Part shown: positions 26,809 to 35,078 of the stretch, piece by piece
How positions within the stretch are numbered: the first letter of the stretch is position 1
Layout: every line of letters starts with the position of its first letter
Assembly (NCBI GenBank): GCA_016790075.1
Contig: JAEUPP010000043.1
Coordinates: 1-64,000 of the forward strand
DNA: 64,000 nt
DNA from: Rhodanobacteraceae bacterium
GTDB taxonomy: Bacteria; Pseudomonadota; Gammaproteobacteria; Xanthomonadales; Rhodanobacteraceae
Reading direction: 5' to 3'
Notes under the pieces: model-generated
Databases searched by the model: none
What the model was told of the DNA's origin: nothing
Seen by the model: only the letters and a program-made list of their open reading frames with translations
Program-made: the position numbers and the translations under genes

Positions 26809-29219
26809 GGTGAACGCGGCTGCAGGCGCAGTTCGCTGAGATAACCCCAGTCGCAGGCCCCGTTGCCATGTTCGCCCGGTGCCACAGTGACACGTAGCGC
26901 GTCACCCGGAGCCACAGTCAGCAACTCAGTGCTGGCCTCCTGAGGCCCTTGGTCCGACGCCGATGCGAACGGATTCAGGTCGCGCTGGAACTGCATCAGC
27001 ATCTGACCGTCGCGCAGGACGTCGATCTGGAAACGTATGCCGTCGGCCTGCGCCTTGATGCACTCGGCGGCTTCGTAGGCGGCGCGCCGCACACCATAGC
27101 GTGCAGTCAGGCGATAGCGGCCGGGTGCTGGTGCAAAGTCCAGCGTGGACAGTGCATGCATGAACAGCGCCGGTGCACCGTTCTCGACCACGGCTTCGAT
27201 AGCGCCGCTGCGAGCGGTCGGTGCAGTGTCAAAGCCCGGATAGAGTGCTGCGACGAGGCCGGGTGGCAGCGTGGCTGCCTGTTCACGGGGCAGGTCGAGG
27301 GGCACGAAACCGATGCGGAAGCGCGGCGCGAGCAAATGCTGTTGCCAGGCTACTGGTGCAAGCAGCCGTATGCGCTGTACGGCGGGCTGGCGTTCACCGT
27401 AGAACCAGTGTACGTAGGCGCGTTCATCGGCAAAGAACGGCGTCAGCAGGAATCCCGCCGCCGCAGTACTGCGCAGCAGGCGGAACTGACGCGTCTCGCC
27501 GTTGTCGAGCTGCACCTCGGCGCGCAATTCCGGTTCACGCAGCAGCGTTGCGAACACGCGGCCCAGCGTGCTCAGTGCGATGTCGCCGTGCAGCAGCTGT
27601 GGCGATACGGCTGCAGGAACGTTTATCCATTCTCCGGGCGCTACATCGACGTATTCTGTCGCGGTGGTCGCCAGCGGCGTACGCGTCTCGCGGACACGCT
27701 CAAGCAGTACAAACCCCTGCTCGAGTTCGACGGGCCGGTAGTTGCGCCAGAGTGCCAGCAGGGCGAGCGCGTCCTCGCTAGTTGGATAGCGTTGATCGAC
27801 TGCCTCGAGCTTGAGCAGCACGAACGGCGGCGCCGTATTACCAAGGAAATAGGCTTCGTTGAGGCGCAGCAAGGTCGGCGTATACGCGGCGTAGCTTTGG
27901 AAGACCGGCCTCGGCGCGAACGCAAGATCGTTGACGAGAACGAGCCCTTGTCCGTTGGTCAGCAAATCAATGCGCTGCGCTCCGACCCGGGCACGTACGC
28001 GCGGCAGATCCAGGCGCGCACGGACGGCAACTCGGCTGGCGTCGTATTGAGCGCGCAGTGATGCAGGATCGAGCAGTGATCGCCAGATCGACGAGACATA
28101 AGTCATGTTCGTGCGATAGGTCTCGACGGTCGCCTTGGGCGCGACCAGCCAGAGAGAGCCGGCGGTCAGCGCGACGAATGCCGCCGCGGCAAACAGACGC
28201 AGGCTGTCGCCGGCCCGCTCGCGCAGGAAGCCCATGAGCACGGCAACGGCGAATGCGCACAGCGGCAGGAAGAAGCCGACATGGGCCGCATCGGCGCGCG
28301 TGAACGAGGCGCGCCATGCAATGAATACGAATAGCGCGAGAAAGCTGGCGAGCGCGAACGTGCGCAGGCGTGCACCGCGTGCGTGACGCAGCGATAGCAG
28401 CAGCAATGCAGCGACGATCGCGCCGGCTGCTGCACCGACGAGCAGCGGAGCGAGCTCACCGCTCGTGCCCATCGCATGGCCATAACCCGCGGCCATGTCG
28501 AGCGAGGTATGCAGATACGCGCCTATGCCATTCAGTGACTGGCCGTTCGCAATCCAGAACGCCAGCGAGATTGTCGGAACCGCGAAGAACCAACCGGATG
28601 CTGCGGCCGTACGTCCGCGTAGCTGAAGCAGCAATGTGCCGACGACCCAGGCGGCGATGGTCAAGGGAAAGAAGCTGAATTTCAGCAGCCCCAGTGCAGC
28701 GCACAGGGTTGCGACAGCACCCAGTGCCAGCGTCGATCCGAAACGTGTTGCCGCTGGCGTCAGTGCAATGCGTTCGACAGCTGCGACGGAAAGCACCAGT
28801 GCACACAGCAGCAGCACGTCGCTATGCAGCCAGGGCGAGAGCACGACGAGGCCAGCAAGCAGCAGCAGCCGATCACGGCCGTGCAGCAGGTTCGCGGCCA
28901 GTCCGAACGTGATCGCGATACCCAGGGTCAGTGCGATCTGGCTAAGAAAAAAAGTGGAAAATAACGTCGGATTGTAGGTCGCGTACGGATTGAGCCAACC
29001 CAGCGGCCCGTAGGTAAACACGATGTCGCTGCCCCATTGCGCACCATGTACATGCGCCCAGGCGATGACCGCCGACCAGGATTCATCGAGATTCGTTCCC
29101 GCCGGACCTATACCCAGACGCAATGTGATCGCTGCTACGAATAGCGCGACCAGTGCGCCAAACCAGGCCCGGTCCCGCGGCGCGCGAGGCAGCGGCGTCG
29201 TCCATTGCGTTGAGTTCAT
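26805..29219 (-). CDS. Large polytopic membrane protein, GT-C-like (unknown function)
   Basis: The 804-residue protein has about 10 membrane segments in residues 20-380 and a long C-terminal extracytoplasmic part with two beta-rich regions. The first loop carries GTNLDESWSAVIAW, then DIVFTYGPLGWLNP, an acidic loop typical of GT-C-type proteins. It overlaps gtrA upstream and the 610-residue protein downstream by 4 bp each (ATGA), so the three are translationally coupled. With its neighbour it may transfer or polymerise sugars on the periplasmic face. No family was recognised by name. Confidence 0.65.
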   Translation of the reverse strand: MNSTQWTTPLPRAPRDRAWFGALVALFVAAITLRLGIGPAGTNLDESWSAVIAWAHVHGAQWGSDIVFTYGPLGWLNPYATYNPTLFSTFFLSQIALTLGIAITFGLAANLLHGRDRLLLLAGLVVLSPWLHSDVLLLCALVLSVAAVERIALTPAATRFGSTLALGAVATLCAALGLLKFSFFPLTIAAWVVGTLLLQLRGRTAAASGWFFAVPTISLAFWIANGQSLNGIGAYLHTSLDMAAGYGHAMGTSGELAPLLVGAAAGAIVAALLLLSLRHARGARLRTFALASFLALFVFIAWRASFTRADAAHVGFFLPLCAFAVAVLMGFLRERAGDSLRLFAAAAFVALTAGSLWLVAPKATVETYRTNMTYVSSIWRSLLDPASLRAQYDASRVAVRARLDLPRVRARVGAQRIDLLTNGQGLVLVNDLAFAPRPVFQSYAAYTPTLLRLNEAYFLGNTAPPFVLLKLEAVDQRYPTSEDALALLALWRNYRPVELEQGFVLLERVRETRTPLATTATEYVDVAPGEWINVPAAVSPQLLHGDIALSTLGRVFATLLREPELRAEVQLDNGETRQFRLLRSTAAAGFLLTPFFADERAYVHWFYGERQPAVQRIRLLAPVAWQQHLLAPRFRIGFVPLDLPREQAATLPPGLVAALYPGFDTAPTARSGAIEAVVENGAPALFMHALSTLDFAPAPGRYRLTARYGVRRAAYEAAECIKAQADGIRFQIDVLRDGQMLMQFQRDLNPFASASDQGPQEASTELLTVAPGDALRVTVAPGEHGNGACDWGYLSELRLQPRSP

Positions 29220-29662
29220 GGGCTGGTGCGAAACGAGAGTTTCTTGTGGCCGAGGTAGCTGCTCGCGATCGGAAACACGATGCCGATTGCATGGGCGATG
29301 GCTTCGCTGTGCCAGTGCATGCCGATCGACGGAAACAGCCAGTACTCGAGCAGCAGGCTTATTGCCATCGTTTGTGCGAGCGCAAACAGATTGACCGCGA
29401 GAAACCAGAACATCTGTTCGCGCAGCGGGATCGCCGGCGGGTCGAACACGAACAGGCGGTTGAGCACGAACGCACTGCTGATACCGGCACAGAAGGCGAG
29501 AGCGATAGCCATCGGGTACGGTACGACAAGGCTGAATACGATGCGCGAGCCGAAATTGATCAGCGCGGCTATACCGCTGACCACGACAAAGCGTCCCAGC
29601 CGCGCCGAAATCACCGGCCGTAGCCTCTCGTATCGATGCACCAGACTGGGTTCATCAGCCAC
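29216..29662 (-). CDS. GtrA-family membrane protein
   Basis: The protein has about 148 residues and four membrane segments, with the family pattern LGRFVVVSGIAALINFGSR and FVLNRLFVF. GtrA proteins help to flip polyprenyl-phosphate-linked sugars, or work next to such flippases, and occur beside GT-C enzymes. A GTG at 29662, overlapping the methyltransferase stop by 8 bp, was chosen as start; an in-frame ATG at 29698 would add 12 residues. It is followed, with 4 bp overlap, by the 804-residue membrane protein gene. Confidence 0.85.
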   Translation of the reverse strand: MADEPSLVHRYERLRPVISARLGRFVVVSGIAALINFGSRIVFSLVVPYPMAIALAFCAGISSAFVLNRLFVFDPPAIPLREQMFWFLAVNLFALAQTMAISLLLEYWLFPSIGMHWHSEAIAHAIGIVFPIASSYLGHKKLSFRTSP

Positions 29663-30329
29663 TCCGTTTCTCGGCCACGACGAACGCCTGCTTGCCAAGC
29701 AGACGCCAGACCAGCGGTATTTTCAGATAGAGCCGCACCAGCCACGGCGCCTGCGGCAGCCGGCTCTTGGTCGTATACGGCAGGAACTTGGCGACTACCG
29801 TGGTCGGGCTCAGGCCGGCGAGCTGCAGGCCTTCCACGAGGCTGCGCTCGGTCAGCGGTGTGTGATGGTCGAAGTAATCCCAGTATTCACCGGGCAGGTA
29901 GCGGATATTCGGCTGCAGCACCATGACGCGGCCGCCCTTGCGCAGTATGCGCTGCGATTCGCGGAAGGTATCGAGTACCAGGTCCTTGTTCGGCAGGTGT
30001 TCGAGGAAATTGCTCATGAACACCACGTCGACGCTGTCGCTGTCGAGTTCGCGGATCGCCGTGCAGGACTCGTTGATGACACGCACGTCCGCAGCCGCAA
30101 AACGGCGCACGTCGGGATTCAGATCGACCGCGATCTTCTTGCTGGCCTGGATATTGTTGATAAATTCACAATAGCCGGCGCCGATATCGACGACCGTGTC
30201 GTCGGCCTTGATGTAGCGGCTGAAGAAATCGCTGCACAGCACTTTCCAGATCGCATGCTTCTGCGCCAACGCGGCTTCGGGAAAACGCTGGTTGTACAGC
30301 TTGTCGAGTTCGACGTTCGATTCGGACAT
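29655..30329 (-). CDS. Class I SAM-dependent methyltransferase
   Basis: The 224-residue protein has the SAM-binding core VVDIGAGYCEFINNI, then SVDVVFMSNFLEHLPN and ILRKGGRVMVLQPNIRYLPG. The start at 30329 (MSESNVELDKLYNQRF) fits proteins of this kind; the longer frame runs into the upstream gene. It lies 8 bp after the FAD oxidoreductase gene. Similar proteins are common in glycan operons, where they may methylate sugars or lipid-linked intermediates. The substrate is unknown. Confidence 0.82.
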   Translation of the reverse strand: MSESNVELDKLYNQRFPEAALAQKHAIWKVLCSDFFSRYIKADDTVVDIGAGYCEFINNIQASKKIAVDLNPDVRRFAAADVRVINESCTAIRELDSDSVDVVFMSNFLEHLPNKDLVLDTFRESQRILRKGGRVMVLQPNIRYLPGEYWDYFDHHTPLTERSLVEGLQLAGLSPTTVVAKFLPYTTKSRLPQAPWLVRLYLKIPLVWRLLGKQAFVVAEKRSG

Positions 30330-30337
30330 GGGCGTGC

Positions 30338-31636
30338 TCAGGCTAGCGCGGTGCGCGCCAGGGTCTTGGCGACCTTGACGCTTTCGCAGATGGATCGGTC
30401 TTCCGGGTAGTAGTACGCGGTATCGGCTATGCACAGGCCCTGGATCGGCGTCTGCATCGGCGGCAGCAGGTCATAGTAACCCGGCGGGCAGACTGCCTGG
30501 GCGTATTCGTAGCGATGGCAATGGCTGGCCAGCACCCAGTCGCGCGAAAACGCCGGATTGAGCCTGGGCAGATAACCCAGTACTTCCTCGATGAACGCGG
30601 CATTGTCGCGGGCGAACTTCGGATGCGTCTTGGGCATGTAGAACGGTGCGTAGACGATAGCCGGTCCGGTGCCGGGATTGAGATTGGAATATTCGATGAC
30701 GCCGGGAATGTCGATGCTGTCGTCGCAGATATTCATCCAGAAGTTTTCACTGAGCGCATGTTTCAGCTTCAGGATGACGCAGACAACAGGAATGTTCTCC
30801 AGCGCGCGTATGCGTGCGACAAAGGACTCGGGCAGTTCCGGCGCCAGGCGCGGCACATACTGTAGGGGGGCGGTGCTGATCACGCCGTCTACTGGCCGGA
30901 TCTCGCCGCGTACGGTAATGCTTTCGACCTTGTCGTTTGGCGCGTTTACCCGATCTATGCCGGCGCCAAGGTGAATACGTCCTCCGCGCGCGAGTATGAA
31001 GCCCTGCATTTTCTGCAGCAGCGTTTCGGAGCCGCCTTCGATAAAGCCCAGCGATTCCTGAAACAGATTGCGGCGCGACAAGGCGACGCGCTTGATGCGC
31101 GTGCCCAGCCAGGCTGCCGAGAGTTTGTCCTTGTATTCGTAGAACTTGAGGTGGAACAGCCGTTCCCAGAGTACTTTGTAGGTGCGTTCGCCGAGATTGC
31201 GCACAAGCCAGTCGGTCACGCCGACCTTATCGAGCGCGCGCCAGTCGCTGACCGCCTTGGTGCGCATCACATGCAGTGCGTAGCGGAACTTGTCGATCCA
31301 GCCCAGCTTGTCGAAACGCAGCAGGGCGAATGGAGTACCCCAAGGGTAGAGCTTGCCCTGGCAATAAAACCCCATCTTGGTATCGGTCCACTTCAGCGTG
31401 TTGCTGATGCCGAGTTCGGCCATGAGCTCAAACAGCGGATCGTCGGTCTTGCAGACGAAATGGTAATAGCGCTCTATCGTGAGCCCGTCGAAATCGAAAG
31501 CGGCCGACATGCCGCCGATACGGTCGTCACGCTCGTAGACGTCGACTTCGTGGCCCGCCTTGAGAATTTCCATTGCGGCCATCAGGCCCATGGGTCCGGC
31601 GCCGACAATGGCAAATTTTTTTATTTTGTCACTCAC
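30338..31636 (-). CDS. FAD-dependent oxidoreductase, amine-oxidase/UDP-galactopyranose-mutase-like
   Basis: The 432-residue flavoprotein has the N-terminal dinucleotide-binding motif FAIVGAGPMGLMAA with the following acidic VYERDDRIGGMSAAF. The C-terminal FAD segment is PIQGLCIADTAYYYPEDRS. The start is GTG at 31636 with AAGG upstream. Such proteins in glycan loci are called protoporphyrinogen-oxidase-like or NAD(P)/FAD-dependent oxidoreductases, and are near the UDP-galactopyranose mutase family. A role in making the furanose or another modified sugar is possible but not shown. It lies 66 bp after the epimerase gene. Confidence 0.8.
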   Translation of the reverse strand: MSDKIKKFAIVGAGPMGLMAAMEILKAGHEVDVYERDDRIGGMSAAFDFDGLTIERYYHFVCKTDDPLFELMAELGISNTLKWTDTKMGFYCQGKLYPWGTPFALLRFDKLGWIDKFRYALHVMRTKAVSDWRALDKVGVTDWLVRNLGERTYKVLWERLFHLKFYEYKDKLSAAWLGTRIKRVALSRRNLFQESLGFIEGGSETLLQKMQGFILARGGRIHLGAGIDRVNAPNDKVESITVRGEIRPVDGVISTAPLQYVPRLAPELPESFVARIRALENIPVVCVILKLKHALSENFWMNICDDSIDIPGVIEYSNLNPGTGPAIVYAPFYMPKTHPKFARDNAAFIEEVLGYLPRLNPAFSRDWVLASHCHRYEYAQAVCPPGYYDLLPPMQTPIQGLCIADTAYYYPEDRSICESVKVAKTLARTALA

Positions 31637-31702
31637 GAATCAACCTTGTGAAAACAATGGTCACTGCTGAATCAGCATTGCGAAATCGGCCTTGTCGACA
31701 TG

Positions 31703-32647
31703 TCAGCGCTCCAGCACGACAGGCGCATAGCGCGGGTCGCAATAACTTTCGCGCACCGCGTCGGCGAATGGCGTCTGCGTCACACCGAACACGGCGTGTG
31801 TATCCACGCCGGTGAATTCATCGCCGGCTGTCAGCGCGTCGAGCTGCGCTGCGGTAAACGGTGGCTTGTTGCTGAACAGGGCATAGACCTTCAGCAGCAG
31901 TTTGAACAGCCAGTACGGGATGTGCACGATGGGCGTGCGCAGGCCCTTCGCACGCTTGATCGTATGGATGATATCGACATAGTCGATACGGGTATCGCCA
32001 CAGACGTCGTAGATCGCGCCGGCGGGCTGGCTTTCTATGCACTTGACGATGCAGCGGCAGAAGTCGCGCTCGTACAGCGGCTGGCGCATATAGCGGCCAT
32101 GTCCAGGAATAGGAAAAATAGGTACTTTTTCCATGAAGCGCGACAACCATCCCAGGTGCTTTGGATCGAACCAGCCGAACATCAGCGTCGGCCGCAGCAC
32201 GCAGTGTGCGAGTCCGCTGTCGACGACGAGTTTCTCCTGCGCCTTCTTGGTGTTGGTGTAGTCGTCATTGGCCACCGAGTTGACGACCGAAGAACTGATA
32301 TGGACAAGGTAAGGCACCGCATGTGCGCGGCAGGCATCGAGCACATGCTGTGTCGCCTGCTCGTTGTTGCGCACGAATTCCTCGGGAAACTTGCCCGTAA
32401 TCTGGGCATGCAACTGCACCACGACAGCCGCTCCGGCAAAGCTGTCACTCCAGCTGCCAGGTTCGGCGAGATCGGCCTCGATCACTGCAACATCCGGATG
32501 CAGCTCACGCAGTATCGTGAGGTTGTGCGCATGCTTGTCGATCGCGACCAGGTTGCTATAGCCCTGCGCCTTCAGTTCAACGACCAGATTCTGGCCGACC
32601 AGGCCGGCGGCGCCGGTGAGTACAAGTTTGTCAGTTTTGGAAACCAT
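31703..32647 (-). CDS. NAD-dependent epimerase/dehydratase
   Basis: The 314-residue extended SDR protein has the Rossmann motif LTGAAGLVGQNLV at its N-terminus, and DYTNTKKAQEKLV, which holds the Tyr-x-x-x-Lys pair in the variant order YTNTK. HISSSVVNSV carries the catalytic serine region. It probably modifies a nucleotide sugar or a lipid-linked sugar. The ATG at 32647 begins MVSKTDKLVLTGAAG. A 12-bp stem hairpin separates it from the secreted gene upstream. Confidence 0.82.
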   Translation of the reverse strand: MVSKTDKLVLTGAAGLVGQNLVVELKAQGYSNLVAIDKHAHNLTILRELHPDVAVIEADLAEPGSWSDSFAGAAVVVQLHAQITGKFPEEFVRNNEQATQHVLDACRAHAVPYLVHISSSVVNSVANDDYTNTKKAQEKLVVDSGLAHCVLRPTLMFGWFDPKHLGWLSRFMEKVPIFPIPGHGRYMRQPLYERDFCRCIVKCIESQPAGAIYDVCGDTRIDYVDIIHTIKRAKGLRTPIVHIPYWLFKLLLKVYALFSNKPPFTAAQLDALTAGDEFTGVDTHAVFGVTQTPFADAVRESYCDPRYAPVVLER

Positions 32648-32678
32648 CAAGCAGTCTGGCAGGGTCGTATAGGGAAAT

Positions 32679-32707
32679 GCGATCCGGCGGCAGATCCGCC
32701 GGATCGC
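32679..32707 (-). terminator. Strong terminator after the secreted protein gene
   Basis: The arms GCGATCCGGCGG (32679-32690) and CCGCCGGATCGC (32696-32707) are exact complements around a 5-base loop. On the minus strand this stem follows the stop at 32721 by 13 bp and is followed by ATTT. It splits the glycan operon after the inserted secreted gene, so the epimerase group may need its own promoter. Confidence 0.7.
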
Positions 32708-32720
32708 GTGAGGATGAAAT

Positions 32721-34265
32721 TTACTGGCGGAAACCAACGTAGATATCGTGTGTCGGGATGCCGTCTTGCTGTCCGTTGGCCGGACCGTACTCATTCGGCC
32801 GCGTCGCGATGAAATAGATCTGGTTGGACTGTCCTGACGCCTCGGCGAAGTTCACGACGGTGGGTGATGCGGTGCAATCGAGCAGGCCTTGGGTCACGGT
32901 GTTTGTCGTGAGATCGAGCTGATCGATACGACCCTCCCAGCGGGTCACGAGAAACTTCTGGTTGCTGCTCTGGATATGGTTAACCGTGCCGACGGTAGCG
33001 CAGCTATCGGCTGGAAGGACCGGATTCGGATCGAGTTGCCAGCCGTTCGAGGTGTTGTAGCGGTAGACGTAGTGGGCCGACGTGCTACGGCCCCCATTGC
33101 CCGGTAACGCGCATCCGTCAGTTGGCCAGGGGTGGGTGCTGCTGCTATTCCCGGTCCACAGGCAGGCCATCATGCCTCGTGGACGACCGTTGCTGTCGTA
33201 GTCGAACAGACTCGGGTTCATGTGTATGCAGCTCTTCGTATTCGGGTCGGCTGAGTTTCCTTGCAGCGCGCGTATCGTCGAGATGCCGTAGGTGCCGCTA
33301 CCGATCAACGGGTATTCCCCGCTCACCGCGGTCGTGGAAACCCCTGGGATCGCGGACACACTGCCGGAACGGTTGGCGAATGGCCCCCAGCCGTCCTGCT
33401 GATAGACGTTTGTAATGTAGTCGTCCTTGCGGCCGTCGTTGCTGGAGATGCCGCCCGGACTTGAATAATTGGAATCAAATTCAGCAATCGACCAATTGCC
33501 GGTCGTTGCATTGAATGTTGCCCTTTCAAGGCGGAACGTCGGTGTAGCGAACGCGCTGCCGCCGCTGAAGTAGATCACCGGGTTGTCGCCTACGTATTCA
33601 TTGAAGTCGACATGCAGGCTGTCTTTCCAGGTGTTGGTCGTATGACTGCCGATGGGTGCGATATTGAGCCGGCGAATCGTGTTGATGCCGCCACTGGGGG
33701 CACGACAGCCCCAGGTTGTGAAGTAGTTCGTCCCCGTTGACCAGCCACTCGGGTTGCTTGCGTTGGCATAGCGATAGGCGAAATACGGCCGGGGTGGATA
33801 GACTGTCGGGTTCGTACTGATCGGTTTGCCGCGGAGCTCAATTCCCGAGCAGCTCGTACCCGTAATGCAGACCCCATAAGCCCGGAGTTGCCGGCCGGGA
33901 AAGGCAGCTTCAGTTGTCGCCGGAATCTCGAACGCGAATCGCAGTGTCTGCGATCCCGTCAGGTTGCATGCCGCAACCTCATTCGGTGCGGCAAACCATG
34001 CGGTGTCGCCGGCGGCGACTAGCGTTGAATACGTTCCTGGCGGTGAAGTTTCGTTTTCGGCGTATACGTGGACCTGAACAGGCTCAGACAGACCGACCTT
34101 GCAGGCCCATCCGCTGATGACAACTTTACCGGTGTTCGTGTTCAGGCTTACGCCGTCCACCTCACCTTTTAGTACGGCTGCCTGCAGGGGGCTTGTCACA
34201 GCGATGAAGGCTGCAAGCAGCCCCATCCGGGCGCCAGTCATTTTTTTCATATAGCGTGCATTCAT
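32721..34265 (-). CDS. Secreted protein with GWxC N-terminal module (unknown function)
   Basis: The 514-residue protein has a signal peptide (ARMGLLAAFIAVTSPLQA). Residues about 33-150 form the module found also in the beta-helix protein at 23111: GEVDG, VISGWACK, PVQVHVYAE, PGTYST and a paired-cysteine region. The rest (about 155-514) is rich in Gly, Ser, Asn and aromatic residues with several Cys, without a family I know. The ATG at 34265 follows TGGAGATCGCA. The gene is flanked by 72 bp on the DprE2 side and a terminator on the other, as if inserted into the glycan operon. Confidence 0.75.
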   Translation of the reverse strand: MNARYMKKMTGARMGLLAAFIAVTSPLQAAVLKGEVDGVSLNTNTGKVVISGWACKVGLSEPVQVHVYAENETSPPGTYSTLVAAGDTAWFAAPNEVAACNLTGSQTLRFAFEIPATTEAAFPGRQLRAYGVCITGTSCSGIELRGKPISTNPTVYPPRPYFAYRYANASNPSGWSTGTNYFTTWGCRAPSGGINTIRRLNIAPIGSHTTNTWKDSLHVDFNEYVGDNPVIYFSGGSAFATPTFRLERATFNATTGNWSIAEFDSNYSSPGGISSNDGRKDDYITNVYQQDGWGPFANRSGSVSAIPGVSTTAVSGEYPLIGSGTYGISTIRALQGNSADPNTKSCIHMNPSLFDYDSNGRPRGMMACLWTGNSSSTHPWPTDGCALPGNGGRSTSAHYVYRYNTSNGWQLDPNPVLPADSCATVGTVNHIQSSNQKFLVTRWEGRIDQLDLTTNTVTQGLLDCTASPTVVNFAEASGQSNQIYFIATRPNEYGPANGQQDGIPTHDIYVGFRQ

Positions 34266-34337
34266 TGCGATCTCCACGCAGTTGCTGGGTAAGTGCAGGC
34301 GACCTACATCGGCGGCCTGTGTGTACATTCTTGCCCA

Positions 34338-35075
34338 CTACAGTCTCAATCTTTTAAACACAAACTCCGGCACGCTGCGTATGACACCCATGATTCCCAG
34401 CCAGAACCACGGCAGATAAACCACGCTGCGGCGTTTCTCTATGGCTTTGACTATGCCCTGTGCGATGGTGTCCGGCTGGGCCCAGAGCGCGCCTTTGGGG
34501 AAATCCCTGGTCATGGGCGTGTCAACAAAACCGGGCTTGATGGTCAGCACATTGACGCCGGATTTCTGCAGACGCTGGCGCAGTCCGGAGAGAAACGCGG
34601 TTACGGCAGCCTTGGCCGAGCCGTAGACATAGTTCGACATACGCCCGCGGTCGCCGGCGACCGAGGAAATCACGGCGATGTCGCCGAAACCTTGCTGCGC
34701 GAAGCGGTTGGCGATCGGTGTCAGCAGCGCCATCACGCTGAGCGCGTTGATGTCGTATTCGCGCCGCAGTGCGTCGACCGAGGTTTCGCATTCACTCTGG
34801 TTCGACAGGGTGCCATGGGCGATCAGCACCGTGTCCAGGCCGCCGAGTTCGCGTTCGGCCTCATCGAGCACGGCGGCGTGGGCGGCGAAATCGGTGACGT
34901 CGAGCGTGGCCGTTGCCGCGCGCACCGCGCCGCGCACGCCGAGATCGGCTGCGATGACGGCCAGGCGGCTGGCATCACGGCCGACCAGGCATAACGCGTC
35001 GCCGCGTGCGGCGAACAGGCGGGCAGTGGCTTCGGCTATGGCCGAGGTCGCGCCGATGATGATGATTCTGCGCAT
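34338..35075 (-). CDS. DprE2-like SDR reductase
   Basis: The 245-residue short-chain dehydrogenase has the N-terminal cofactor motif IIIIGATSAIAEATARLFA, and the catalytic pair in YVYGSAKAAVTAF. It resembles decaprenylphospho-2-keto-erythro-pentose reductases (DprE2). In mycobacteria DprE2 reduces the keto intermediate made by DprE1 and so gives decaprenyl-phospho-arabinose. It starts 3 bp after the DprE1-like gene, matching the usual dprE1-dprE2 pair. In this Gram-negative the lipid would be undecaprenyl phosphate (inference). Confidence 0.86.
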   Translation of the reverse strand: MRRIIIIGATSAIAEATARLFAARGDALCLVGRDASRLAVIAADLGVRGAVRAATATLDVTDFAAHAAVLDEAERELGGLDTVLIAHGTLSNQSECETSVDALRREYDINALSVMALLTPIANRFAQQGFGDIAVISSVAGDRGRMSNYVYGSAKAAVTAFLSGLRQRLQKSGVNVLTIKPGFVDTPMTRDFPKGALWAQPDTIAQGIVKAIEKRRSVVYLPWFWLGIMGVIRSVPEFVFKRLRL

Positions 35076-35078
35076 GGG

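Noticed and set aside
26949-32812. Long plus-strand frames opposite the glycan operon
   Set aside because: All are antisense to genes with recognised domains; codon pattern follows the real strand.
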